Assembly: GCF_012927745.1 (NCBI RefSeq)
Contig: NZ_JABBKX010000001.1
Coordinates: 496,001 to 560,000 of the forward strand
Source of the DNA: Neoroseomonas marina
GTDB taxonomy: Bacteria > Pseudomonadota > Alphaproteobacteria > Acetobacterales > Acetobacteraceae
Reading direction: 5' to 3'
DNA length: 64,000 nt
The position numbers and the translations under genes were made by a program. Numbering within the stretch: the stretch's first letter is position 1; every line of letters starts with the position of its first letter. Shown here piece by piece: positions 23,144-31,217 of this stretch. The notes under the pieces were generated by a model. It was given only the letters and a program-made list of their open reading frames with translations. It was not told the origin of the DNA and did not search any database.

Positions 23144-24814
23144 TCAGCGCAGCGGCCCGAACACGGCGCTGCGCAGGGTGAACATGATTCTCCAGCTCTG
23201 GTCCGCCACCGTCGGCGCGTCGTGGGCGATGCCGCGCGCGACGTAGACATCGGCGACCACGCGGGAGGCGAAAGTCGCCCGCACACCGCCGCCGGCCGAC
23301 ACGGCGGAGGTGTATTCGGGCAGTCCTCGCTCCCGCCAGTCGAGCGACCACAACTGCCCCGCATCGACGAAACCATAGGCCTCGGGGCGCGACAGCACGC
23401 CTGCTTCCAGCGCCTCGAGGCGGATCGCCAGTTCCGCGGCGCCGAGCGCGCCGCTGTCGCCCTGCAGGCTCGCCTGCGGAAAGCCCCGCCCGAAGGGCCG
23501 CCCGCCATAGAGCAGCGCCTCGCTCGCCGGCAGCGGCCGGTCCGCCAACTGCCCGAGCCCTGCCAGCCGCAGGACGAAGGGGCCAGGCAGTTCCTGCTCG
23601 CGATAGGCCTGCAGCACGCCCTTGAGGAAGTCAGGGCCACCGGCGGTCGGGCTGCCGGCGCGCGCGCCGAAGATGTCGAGCCCGCTGCTCAGCACCAGCC
23701 GCAGCACCGTGGTGCCGACATTCGGCGTCTGCTCGGTGTACGAGATGCCGACGCGCGCCGCCCGCGTCCGTTCGTTCGACAGGGTGAAGCCGAGCAGGGC
23801 GCTTTCGCTGTTGATGCCATCGAGACTGGCTTCGACGGAGAGATCCCGCCGCAAACCCAGGATGAGCGGATAGGCGAGCGTCATGCCGAAGGTCGTGGCG
23901 TCGCCTTCGGTCGTGGTGCCGCTTTCATGCGTGCGGAGGTAGCCGGCCGAGAGCCGCAACGTGAGGCCATCGGTACCGAGCGGCCGCGCATGGACGATCC
24001 CGTAGTACTGGAACCGCCGCGCATCGGCCGGCATCGCGAAGATGAAGTCGGTCCGGTCGCCCGCGCCACCGATCAGCCCGTTCAGCCCGAGGCCGACATC
24101 GAACTGGGTGCGCCCCAGCGGCGTGGCCCCGAGATTGTTCACGCCGAAGCCAAGCTCGACCGGCTGCCACGCCAGGTTCAGCTTCAACCGCAACGCCGCC
24201 GGGTCCGCCGTCGGTTCCACCGCCGTGGCAACGGTCAGGCCAGGCACCCGGGCCAGCAGCGCAAGGGCGCGATCGAGCGTGTCCTGCCGCAACGGCCGTT
24301 CGGCCGTCAGCCGCCGCGATTGCGCCTGGATGAAGGCCGATGCGGCGGGCGCGGCCTCGCCCTCGAAGACCACTTCGGCGAGATGGCCGAGCACGACGTC
24401 GATCCGCAGGACGCCGCCCGCGAAATCCTGCGCCGGCACCCGGACCTGCCGGAGCGCGAAGCCCAACGTCTCGAGACGTGCCTCCACCGCGCGCGCGAGG
24501 GCCAGCAGGCCCGCGGCGCCGATCTCCTGGCCGATCGCCGCGCGCCAGGCCGGTTCCAGGGCGCCCGGCGGCACTGCCTCGGCGCCGCTGACGCGGACCT
24601 CCGAGAGGCGGAACGGACGCACCGCCGCGATCAGCGGCGCGGGAGCCGCGCCGCCAGGCTCGGGCCGCGCCACCTCGGGCGGCGCGGTGGGCAGCTGGTC
24701 CAGCCGGCCCGTATCGATCATGCGCGGGCCGGTCTGGCCCGCGGCCTCGAAGGTGAGGGCAGCCAGCAACATTGCTGCCGCGCCGGACAGGCGGGCAGTC
24801 GAACCCCTCGTCAT
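23144..24814 (-). CDS. TpsB / ShlB-FhaC family outer-membrane transporter
   Basis: A 556-residue two-partner-secretion translocator. It has a signal peptide (about 1-28), a POTRA-type domain ('FRLSEVRVSGAEAVPPGALEPAW...' about 63-150, including 'GFALRQVRVPAQDFAGGVLRIDVVLG') and a C-terminal 16-strand-type barrel. The conserved loop 'RPFGRGFPQASLQGDSG' near residue 440 corresponds to the VRGY/F tetrad. Such proteins export a large TpsA partner through the outer membrane. No TpsA gene with a TPS domain is near. The only neighbour in the same unit is a low-complexity lipoprotein 64 bases upstream. Confidence 0.85.
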   Translation of the reverse strand: MTRGSTARLSGAAAMLLAALTFEAAGQTGPRMIDTGRLDQLPTAPPEVARPEPGGAAPAPLIAAVRPFRLSEVRVSGAEAVPPGALEPAWRAAIGQEIGAAGLLALARAVEARLETLGFALRQVRVPAQDFAGGVLRIDVVLGHLAEVVFEGEAAPAASAFIQAQSRRLTAERPLRQDTLDRALALLARVPGLTVATAVEPTADPAALRLKLNLAWQPVELGFGVNNLGATPLGRTQFDVGLGLNGLIGGAGDRTDFIFAMPADARRFQYYGIVHARPLGTDGLTLRLSAGYLRTHESGTTTEGDATTFGMTLAYPLILGLRRDLSVEASLDGINSESALLGFTLSNERTRAARVGISYTEQTPNVGTTVLRLVLSSGLDIFGARAGSPTAGGPDFLKGVLQAYREQELPGPFVLRLAGLGQLADRPLPASEALLYGGRPFGRGFPQASLQGDSGALGAAELAIRLEALEAGVLSRPEAYGFVDAGQLWSLDWRERGLPEYTSAVSAGGGVRATFASRVVADVYVARGIAHDAPTVADQSWRIMFTLRSAVFGPLR

Positions 24815-24878
24815 CGCGGAACCTTCTTCCCCCTGGTCGGCCCTCAGGCCGGGGCGACGTGCGCCCCGGCCCGGGAGG

Positions 24879-25823
24879 TCACCGCCGGACCAGCCCCTGA
24901 ACGACGCCCGTGGTCGTGCCGGCGAGCGGGGTCGTCACGGTGCCCACCGCCTGGCCCAGCGTCGCGCTGGTGCGATTGACGACCGGCGCCACCGGCGCCA
25001 GGGCCGTCGCGGCCACGGCGCCCGCCGTCGTCGCGGTCGGGACCAGCGCCGGGCCCGCCACGGGCACGGCCCCAACCGTCGCGCCCAATGCCGGCGCAAG
25101 GTTCGACGGCGTCAGCGTCACGCTGGCTGCCTGGCCGCCGGTCAGCACGCCCACGCCCACCGCGTTCGGCGCGGGAACCTGCGTCGCGCCCACACCGGCA
25201 CCGACGAGGACCGGGGTCTGGCCGCCGGTGCCGCCGATCGTCGTGCCGCCCAAAGCCACCTGGGCGAGCGGAGCCGCGACCGCGTCGGCCCGGACCTGCA
25301 CCACGCCGAGCGTGCTGCCGACCACGGGAAGGCCCGACAGCCCGTCCTGCGCGACCGCCGTGCCACCGCTGGTGAGCGCACCGCCCACGGCCTGCACCAG
25401 CTCGGCGCCCGGCAGCAGGACCGTGCCCAGCGCGCCGCCCTGCGTCGCGGCCCCGAGCAGCGTCCCGCCGACCACGCCGACCGTATTGCCCGTCGTCACG
25501 AGCGCACCGGAGACGAGCGGCGAGACGAGCCCACCCGCCGCGGCAACCACCGGCGTGCCGCCCGAACCGCTGCCGCCGCCGCCACCGCCCGAGCCGCCAC
25601 CGGAGCCGCCGGAGCCGCCGCCCCCACCGGCGACGCCGGTGCCGGACCCGCTGCCGCCATCCGCACTCGCGGAACCGCCGTCGCCCGGCACATTCGTCTC
25701 CGCCAGGCTGAAATCGCCGCCGCGCGAACAGGCGGCGGTGGCGCCAATCAAAAGAGCCAGGGGCAACACCCGCAGCATACCCACAGTCCTGGGCCCCCGT
25801 TCGGCAATTGTTTCGTTGCGCAT
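24879..25823 (-). CDS. Low-complexity Gly/Val/Thr/Ala-rich lipoprotein
   Basis: A 314-residue protein with a very good ribosome site (AGGAAGGAGA, six to seven bases before ATG). A lipoprotein signal (about residues 16-32; LIGATAAC, Cys32) is followed by a Gly/Ser-rich spacer of about 45 residues (about 50-95). About 200 residues of repeating hydrophobic-Gly-Thr-Val segments follow, such as 'GALVTTGNTVGVVGGTLLGAATQGGALGTVL'. The pattern suggests a beta-rich or fibrous surface protein. No catalytic motif is seen and I do not recognise the family. It precedes the TpsB gene in the same direction and may be its functional partner. Confidence 0.7.
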   Translation of the reverse strand: MRNETIAERGPRTVGMLRVLPLALLIGATAACSRGGDFSLAETNVPGDGGSASADGGSGSGTGVAGGGGGSGGSGGGSGGGGGGSGSGGTPVVAAAGGLVSPLVSGALVTTGNTVGVVGGTLLGAATQGGALGTVLLPGAELVQAVGGALTSGGTAVAQDGLSGLPVVGSTLGVVQVRADAVAAPLAQVALGGTTIGGTGGQTPVLVGAGVGATQVPAPNAVGVGVLTGGQAASVTLTPSNLAPALGATVGAVPVAGPALVPTATTAGAVAATALAPVAPVVNRTSATLGQAVGTVTTPLAGTTTGVVQGLVRR

Positions 25824-26065
25824 ACGAAGTCTCCTTCCTGGGTTTGCCGCCGCGAAAGCGGTCGGCAGCCGCGAGCGTCCCGGCCCCCCAATGCGCCTCG
25901 GAACGATCGCATCATGACTGTATCGTCAGCAACCTCAGGTGGATGACGATTAACGCAATTCTCGCAGTCACGAATCCGTGATGTTGCGCGAGCGAGACTT
26001 TCGCTGCCGCTTTCCGACCACCCGCAATGCGCTCTAGCCTCTGAGCAACGACAGGGGAGGACGCG
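25824..26065. promoter_or_regulatory. Divergent promoter region, lipoprotein/TpsB and Bug operons
   Basis: A 242-base gap with no gene-like sequence. It contains a small dyad, TCACG-AATC-CGTGA, at about 25970-25983, in a stretch poorer in G+C (25915-25985). Promoters for both directions are expected here, but specific boxes cannot be called with confidence. Confidence 0.4.
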
Positions 26066-27028
26066 ATGCGTCGGATCATGCTGGCTGCCGCCGCGGCCCT
26101 TTTGGCCTTGCCCTTGGCGGGGCCCGCCGTCGCCCAGGATCGCACCATCCGCGTCATCTCGGGCTTCGCCGCCGGCGGTGCGGGCGACCTGATGGCCCGC
26201 CTGATCGCCGAATACGTCCCGCCCCTGATGGGGGCCAGGGGGGTCGTCGAGAACCGCACGGGCGCCAACGGCCTGATCGGTGCCGAGGTCGTCGCCCGCG
26301 CGGCGCCCGACGGCATGACGGTTCTGCAATGCCCGATGGGCAGCATGACCATCACGCCGAACCTCCCGGGCGTCGCCCTGCCCGTCGACCCGCGCACCGA
26401 GCTGATGGGCGTGGCGAACGTCGCGCTCTCCACCTACGCGCTGATCGTCGCCGCGCGGGGGCCGTACCAGGATGTGCCCGCGCTGCTCGCCGCCGCGCGG
26501 GCGCGTCCGGGCGGGCTGACCTACGCCTCCGCCGGCGTGGGGTCGGCGCAGCATCTGTCGGTCGAGTTGCTGAAGTCGCGGGCGGCACTCGACATCGCCC
26601 ATGCGCCCTATCGCGGCGCGACGCCCGCCGTGGTGGACATCCTGGGCGGTCGCGTGGACTTCATGATCACCAACCTCGGCGACGTCATGCGCCAGATCAC
26701 GGGCGGGGAGCTGCGTCTGCTCGCGCTCGGCGACGATGCCGGATCGCCGCTGTTCCCGCAGGCGCGGCCGATCTCGGCCTTCGTGCCGGGCCTGCAGATG
26801 GCGGGCTGGTTCGGCATCTGCGGCCCGAAGGGCATGAGCGAGGAGAGCCTAGCCCGCTGGTCCGACGCGACACGCCGCGCCCTCGAGAACCCGGCCTTCC
26901 GCGAGCGCCTGCTCGCGAACGGCCTGACGCCGCAATTCGAGGATACGCGCACCTTCAATGCGCGCATCGCCGCCGATCTGCGATCCTGGGGAGACGTCAT
27001 CCGCGCCGCCGGCGTCCGCGGCGACTGA
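26066..27028 (+). CDS. Bug family tripartite tricarboxylate transporter substrate-binding protein
   Basis: A 320-residue periplasmic receptor with ribosome site GGGGAGGA. A Sec-type signal ends near residue 23 (AGPAVAQD). Then come 'RTIRVISGFAAGGAGDLMARLIAEYV' (about 24-49), 'VVENRTGANGLIGAEVVARAAPDGMTVL' and 'APYRGATPAVVDILGGRVDFMITN'. It is the first gene of a three-gene unit. The next gene, a signal-less binding-protein homologue, follows after ten bases, and a second Bug receptor after that. The ligand is unknown. Confidence 0.92.
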   Translation: MRRIMLAAAAALLALPLAGPAVAQDRTIRVISGFAAGGAGDLMARLIAEYVPPLMGARGVVENRTGANGLIGAEVVARAAPDGMTVLQCPMGSMTITPNLPGVALPVDPRTELMGVANVALSTYALIVAARGPYQDVPALLAAARARPGGLTYASAGVGSAQHLSVELLKSRAALDIAHAPYRGATPAVVDILGGRVDFMITNLGDVMRQITGGELRLLALGDDAGSPLFPQARPISAFVPGLQMAGWFGICGPKGMSEESLARWSDATRRALENPAFRERLLANGLTPQFEDTRTFNARIAADLRSWGDVIRAAGVRGD

Positions 27029-27038
27029 GGCGATCCCG

Positions 27039-27923
27039 ATGCGTCTCGCGGCCTTCACCAAGAACGGCGAGAACCCGAACTACCTGGCCTTCCTGCGAGG
27101 GGTGGAGAAGGTCGCGGCGGCCGTCGGCGCGACGGCGACGCGGCATTTCCCCGCGATCCCGGACGACCCCGCGCAGCAGATCGCGCTCCTGCGCGCCGTG
27201 GTCGCCGAGACGCCCGACGCCATCATCTTCGCGCCCGCGGACGATCGCCTGCTGGAGGCGCCGGTCGCGGACGCGATCGCCCAGGGCATCCCCTTCATCG
27301 GCTTCGTCAACCGGATGAAGGGCGACTTCGTCTCCTTCGTCGGCGCGGACGACGTGGCGATGGGCCGCACCATCGCCGGGGTGCTGATCGCCGCGCTGCG
27401 CGGGCGCGGCGACGTGGTGCTGATCGAAGGACCCGACACCGCGCCCACCAGCCGCGATCGCGGCCGCGGCTTCCGCGAGGCGATCGCGGCTGCCCCGGGC
27501 ATCCGACTGGTCGGCACCGCACCGGGGCGCTACCTGCGCCGCCCCGGCCGCGGCGCCATGGAGGCTCTGCTCGCGCAGCACCTGCGCATCGACGGCGTCA
27601 TCTGCACCAATGACCTGATGGCGCTCGGCGCGCTCGATGCGCTGGAGGCGGCGGGCCGCCACGCCCTCATCGTCGGCAACAACGGCACCATCGACGCGGT
27701 GAAGGAGATCGCGCGGGGGCGTCTGCTCGCGAGCATGGACTACGATGGCTTCAAGATGGGCGCGATCGCGGCCATGGCCGCCCTGCGCCACCTGGTCGGC
27801 ATCCCCGTGCCGCGCGAGATCCTGCTCCCTGCGCAGGTGATCGACCGCGCCAATCACGCCGCCTGGCTCGTCCCGATCGAGGAGCGGCCGCTGCCCGACT
27901 GGGACGCCATGGTCACGGCCTGA
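27039..27923 (+). CDS. Sugar-type periplasmic-binding-fold protein lacking a signal peptide
   Basis: A 294-residue protein of the type 1 periplasmic-binding fold (RbsB/LacI core). The start at ATG 27039 has GAGGCG upstream and gives 'MRLAAFTKNGENPNYLAFLRGVEKVA', which is already the first strand and helix of the fold. No signal peptide and no DNA-binding domain are present. Landmarks: 'IALLRAVVAETPDAIIFAPAD' (about 50-70), 'DVVLIEGPDTAPTSRDRGRGFREAI' (about 126-150) and 'VICTNDLMALGALDALEAAG' (about 187-206). It may sense a ligand in the cytoplasm or be exported by another route. It sits between two Bug receptor genes. Confidence 0.75.
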   Translation: MRLAAFTKNGENPNYLAFLRGVEKVAAAVGATATRHFPAIPDDPAQQIALLRAVVAETPDAIIFAPADDRLLEAPVADAIAQGIPFIGFVNRMKGDFVSFVGADDVAMGRTIAGVLIAALRGRGDVVLIEGPDTAPTSRDRGRGFREAIAAAPGIRLVGTAPGRYLRRPGRGAMEALLAQHLRIDGVICTNDLMALGALDALEAAGRHALIVGNNGTIDAVKEIARGRLLASMDYDGFKMGAIAAMAALRHLVGIPVPREILLPAQVIDRANHAAWLVPIEERPLPDWDAMVTA

Positions 27924-27955
27924 CGCAACCAACGAAAATCCGGGGAGGACACTGC

Positions 27956-28921
27956 ATGACCATTACCCGCCGCGCCTTGGGCGCTGCGCTGACCACGGCC
28001 GTTGCGGCGCCAGCGCTGGCAGAGGGCAGCGCCTGGCCGACGCGCCCCGTGCGCCTGATCAGCCCCTTCGCACCGGGCGGACCGCAGGACGTGCCGGCGC
28101 GCTATTTCGTCGACTACCTCACGCCGCGGCTCGGCCAGCCGGTGGTCTATGACAGCCGCGCGGGCGCGGGCGGGCAGGTCGGCATGCAGCATGTCGCGAC
28201 CGCGACCGACGGGCACAGCTTCCTGATCACCTCCAATTCCGTCGCGACGCTGCCGGCGCTGAAGCGCGACCTCGGCTTCGATCCCTTCACCGACCTGCTG
28301 CCGGTGACGATCGTGACCGAGGCGCCGCTGGTCTATTGCGTGCGCGCCAACGGGCCGGCGGACCTCGCGGCCTACCTCGCCCGCGCGAAGGAGAATCCCG
28401 GGCGCGTCTCGGTCGGCAGCTCGGGCATCGGCTCGGCCACGCATCTCGCCAGCGCCTTCCTGATGCAGAAGGCCGGCGTCGACCTGCTGCACGTGCCCTA
28501 TCGCGGCGCGGGGCTGATCATGACGGCGCTGCTGGCGGGCGAGATCGACACCTTCGTCGGGGATCTGTCGCTCGCGCTCGAGCACATCCGCGCCGGGACG
28601 ATCCGCCCCATCGGCGTGACGACGGCGACGCGCGCACCGCTGCTGCCGGAGGTCCCCGCGATCGGGGAGACCATCCAGGGCTACGCCGTGCCCTTCTGGT
28701 TCGGCCTGTTCGCGGCGAAACAGACGGCGCCGGAGGCGATCCGGCGGATCAACGCGGAACTCGGCCCGCTCGCAGCGCCCGACAGCGAGTTGTCGCGTCG
28801 CATGGCCGAACGCGGATCGCTGCTGGTCCTGAGCGGCCCCGACCCGCTCGCCGCGCGGCTGCGCAGCGAGGTTGCGCAATGGCGCCAGGTCGTCCAGGCC
28901 GCGGGGATCACGCCCGAATAG
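27956..28921 (+). CDS. Bug family tripartite tricarboxylate transporter substrate-binding protein
   Basis: A 321-residue receptor with ribosome site GGGGAGGAC. The signal 'TITRRALGAALTTAVAAPALAEG' has a twin-arginine-like pair. The fold landmarks 'WPTRPVRLISPFAPGGPQDVPARYFVDYL' (about 26-54), 'VVYDSRAGAGGQVGMQHVA' and 'PYRGAGLIMTALLAGEIDTFVGD' are clear. It is 32 bases after the binding-fold gene and converges on the carboxylase beta subunit, with nine bases between the stops. The ligand is unknown. Confidence 0.92.
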   Translation: MTITRRALGAALTTAVAAPALAEGSAWPTRPVRLISPFAPGGPQDVPARYFVDYLTPRLGQPVVYDSRAGAGGQVGMQHVATATDGHSFLITSNSVATLPALKRDLGFDPFTDLLPVTIVTEAPLVYCVRANGPADLAAYLARAKENPGRVSVGSSGIGSATHLASAFLMQKAGVDLLHVPYRGAGLIMTALLAGEIDTFVGDLSLALEHIRAGTIRPIGVTTATRAPLLPEVPAIGETIQGYAVPFWFGLFAAKQTAPEAIRRINAELGPLAAPDSELSRRMAERGSLLVLSGPDPLAARLRSEVAQWRQVVQAAGITPE

Positions 28922-28930
28922 GCGCCGCCC

Positions 28931-30487
28931 TCACGGCCGCATGGTGAAGGCGGCCGTGCCCGGCGCACGCAGCGGATCCGCGAGGCGCGCGAACTCGCAG
29001 AGCAGCTTCCGGCTGTCGCGCGGGTCGATGATCTCCTCGACCCAGAAGGCCTCGGCCGTGCGGAAGGGGGAGCGGAGCTTCTGCAACCGCTCCTCGATTT
29101 CGGCGACCTTGGCATCCTTGTCCTCAGCGGCCGCGACCTCGGCGGCATAGGCCGCCTCCACGCCGCCTTCGAGCGGCAGCGAGCCCCACCGCGCCGAGGG
29201 CCAGGCGTAGCGGATTGAATACCGACCCGCCGGCTGGTGCACCACGCCCGCCACGCCGAAGGCGTTGCGCACGATGATGGTGCACCAGGGCTGGCGGCAC
29301 TGGTTCACCGCCGCCATCGCCCGCACGCCCCAGCGGATCGTCGCAGTCTTCTCGGCCTCGAGCCCCACCGCGAAGCCCGGGCAGTCCATCAGGTAGACGA
29401 CCGGCAGGTGGAAGGTCTCGGCGAGGTCGACGAAGCGGATGATCTTGGAACAGGCATCCGCGGTCCATGACCCGCCCTGGAAGATCGGGTCCGAGGCCAG
29501 CACCGCGACCACCCGACCGTCGAGCCGCGCGAGGCCCGTGATCACCGGCCGCCCGAACCACTTCCCCATCTCGAAGAAGGATCCCTTGTCGACCAGCGTC
29601 TCGATGATCGGCCGCATCTTGTAGGCCTGGCGCGGGTCGCGCGGGATGGCGGAGATCAGCTTCTCGTCGCGCCGCGCCACGTCGTCGCGGTTGCGCGTCG
29701 CGGCCGGCAGTTCGAAGACCGAGGAGGGCATGTAGGAGAGGAAGCGCCGCGCCAGCGCGAAGGCTTCCTCCTCGGTGTCCACCGCGTCGTCGACGGCGCC
29801 CGCCTTGCACTGGATCTGCCAGCCGCCGAGGTCGCGCTTGTCGAGCTTCTCGCCCAGCCGCGCCACCACCGGCGGCCCGGCGACGAACATCGCGGAGGAC
29901 TTCGTCATCACCGAGTAATGCGCCGCCGCGAGCCGCGCCGCGCCGAGCCCCGCGACCGAACCGAGCCCGAGCGTCACCACCGGCACGATGCCCATGTTCG
30001 CCGTGGTCTGCTGGTAGAGCTGCGTGCCGCCGACGCCGCCCGGCAGGTTGGCGCGCCCCGTCGTCTCGATCGTCTTGACCGAACCGCCGCCACCCGATCC
30101 CTCGATCAGCCGGACGATCGGCAGGCGGAGCTCGGCCGCCATGCGCTCCGCCATGATCGGCTTCTCACGGATGGTCGCATCCGCGCTGCCGCCGCGGACA
30201 GTGAAGTCGTCGCCGACCACGACGACCGGCCGGCCATCGACCAGCGCGCGCCCCATGACGCAGTTGGACGGCGTGAAGTCCTTGAGGTCGCCCTTCGCGG
30301 TGTACTCGGCACGTCCCGCGATGGCGCCGACCTCGTGGAAGGAGCCCTTGTCGACCAGCGCCTCGACGCGCTCGCGCACCGTCAGGCGGCCGCCATCGTG
30401 CTGGCGCTTCACCTTGTCCGGCCCGCCCATCTCGCGAGCCATCGCCTCGCGCCGGCGCAATTCCTGCAGTTCGGCTTCCCAATTCAT
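28931..30487 (-). CDS. Acyl-CoA carboxylase carboxyltransferase (beta) subunit
   Basis: About 518 residues from ATG 30487; GTG 30493 is an alternative, and GGGAAGGGAA lies upstream. It is a biotin-dependent carboxyltransferase of the methylcrotonyl/propionyl-CoA carboxylase beta type. N-half: 'RERVEALVDKGSFHEVGAIAG' (about 37-57) and 'GSGGGGSVKTIETTGRANLPGG'. C-half: 'ISAIPRDPRQAYKMRPIIETLVDKGSFFEMGKWFGRPVITGLARLDG' and 'PVVYLMDCPGFAVGLEAEK'. No biotin carboxylase or biotin carrier gene is nearby, so the alpha subunit must be encoded elsewhere. The acyl-CoA substrate cannot be fixed. Confidence 0.88.
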   Translation of the reverse strand: MNWEAELQELRRREAMAREMGGPDKVKRQHDGGRLTVRERVEALVDKGSFHEVGAIAGRAEYTAKGDLKDFTPSNCVMGRALVDGRPVVVVGDDFTVRGGSADATIREKPIMAERMAAELRLPIVRLIEGSGGGGSVKTIETTGRANLPGGVGGTQLYQQTTANMGIVPVVTLGLGSVAGLGAARLAAAHYSVMTKSSAMFVAGPPVVARLGEKLDKRDLGGWQIQCKAGAVDDAVDTEEEAFALARRFLSYMPSSVFELPAATRNRDDVARRDEKLISAIPRDPRQAYKMRPIIETLVDKGSFFEMGKWFGRPVITGLARLDGRVVAVLASDPIFQGGSWTADACSKIIRFVDLAETFHLPVVYLMDCPGFAVGLEAEKTATIRWGVRAMAAVNQCRQPWCTIIVRNAFGVAGVVHQPAGRYSIRYAWPSARWGSLPLEGGVEAAYAAEVAAAEDKDAKVAEIEERLQKLRSPFRTAEAFWVEEIIDPRDSRKLLCEFARLADPLRAPGTAAFTMRP

Positions 30488-30550
30488 CCGCACGGAGTTC
30501 CCTTCCCTCCGTGCAGTGTCACGCCGCGTCCCAGGTGCGGCAAGACGGGG

Positions 30551-31051
30551 TCAGGGCGCGACGACGTCCTCGCGCGCAAACCACAGCGTCAGGGGCGGGC
30601 CGTTGACCAGGCGCATGCGCACCAGCCCGCCATCCTGTGCCTCGACGGTCCAGGAATTCACGCGGAAGGTGGTCCGGCACCCACCGGCGGCCCGCGTCTC
30701 GGCGAGGACCCGGGGATTTCCGTCGGCGCCTTGGCGCAACAGGCGCAGCGAGGACGGATCGGCGCAGCCGAGGACACCGTCCCGCGCCACGCGCCAGGCC
30801 GGCGCCGCGGGCATCGCCTCCGCCGGGGCCGGAGCCTCGGTGCCGCTTTCGGGGGCCCTGCTGCCGGGCGATCCGGGCAGCGCGTCCGTCTCCGGCAGGG
30901 CGGGGCCCGGCGTGGTGGGGCGGACCAATGGGGGGCGCGGCGGGGGCGGTGGCGGCGGCAGCGGCAGCGGTTCCTCCGCCGGGGGTTCCGCGGCGCAGGC
31001 AGCCAGCAGGATGAACGCGGCACAGACCAAGCCCTGCCGATGTCGAATCAT
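30551..31051 (-). CDS. Proline-rich lipoprotein with small C-terminal domain (protease-inhibitor-like)
   Basis: A 166-residue protein starting at ATG 31049-31051. It has a lipobox LLAAC (Cys19) and a Pro-rich stretch (about 23-60, including a run of seven prolines). The C-terminal domain (about 85-166) has 'WRVARDGVLGCADPSSLRLLRQG', 'GGCRTTFRVNSWTVEAQDGGLVRMRLVNGPPLTLWF' and two cysteines. The tail resembles small periplasmic inhibitor-like domains of the AprI/Inh type, but this is a weak guess. It is divergent from the histidine kinase. Confidence 0.6.
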   Translation of the reverse strand: MIRHRQGLVCAAFILLAACAAEPPAEEPLPLPPPPPPPRPPLVRPTTPGPALPETDALPGSPGSRAPESGTEAPAPAEAMPAAPAWRVARDGVLGCADPSSLRLLRQGADGNPRVLAETRAAGGCRTTFRVNSWTVEAQDGGLVRMRLVNGPPLTLWFAREDVVAP

Positions 31052-31217
31052 CTGCGACTCCGCGCCCTCGCTCACAGTTCTGCCAGCATCGTGAGGAAGG
31101 CCCCAACGCGGCGAAACTTGCAAGCCCGACAAGCTTGCCCGATCCTGGGAACACTTGGTTTTGCGAGTCGCCGCGACCATTGCGAGGGGTGCCTCGGGCA
31201 TCGAAAACGATACCGGC

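Noticed and set aside
25496..25747. Alternative Ala/Arg-rich frame inside the low-complexity lipoprotein
   Set aside because: It has no ribosome site, while the lipoprotein frame has a strong one and a clear lipobox.
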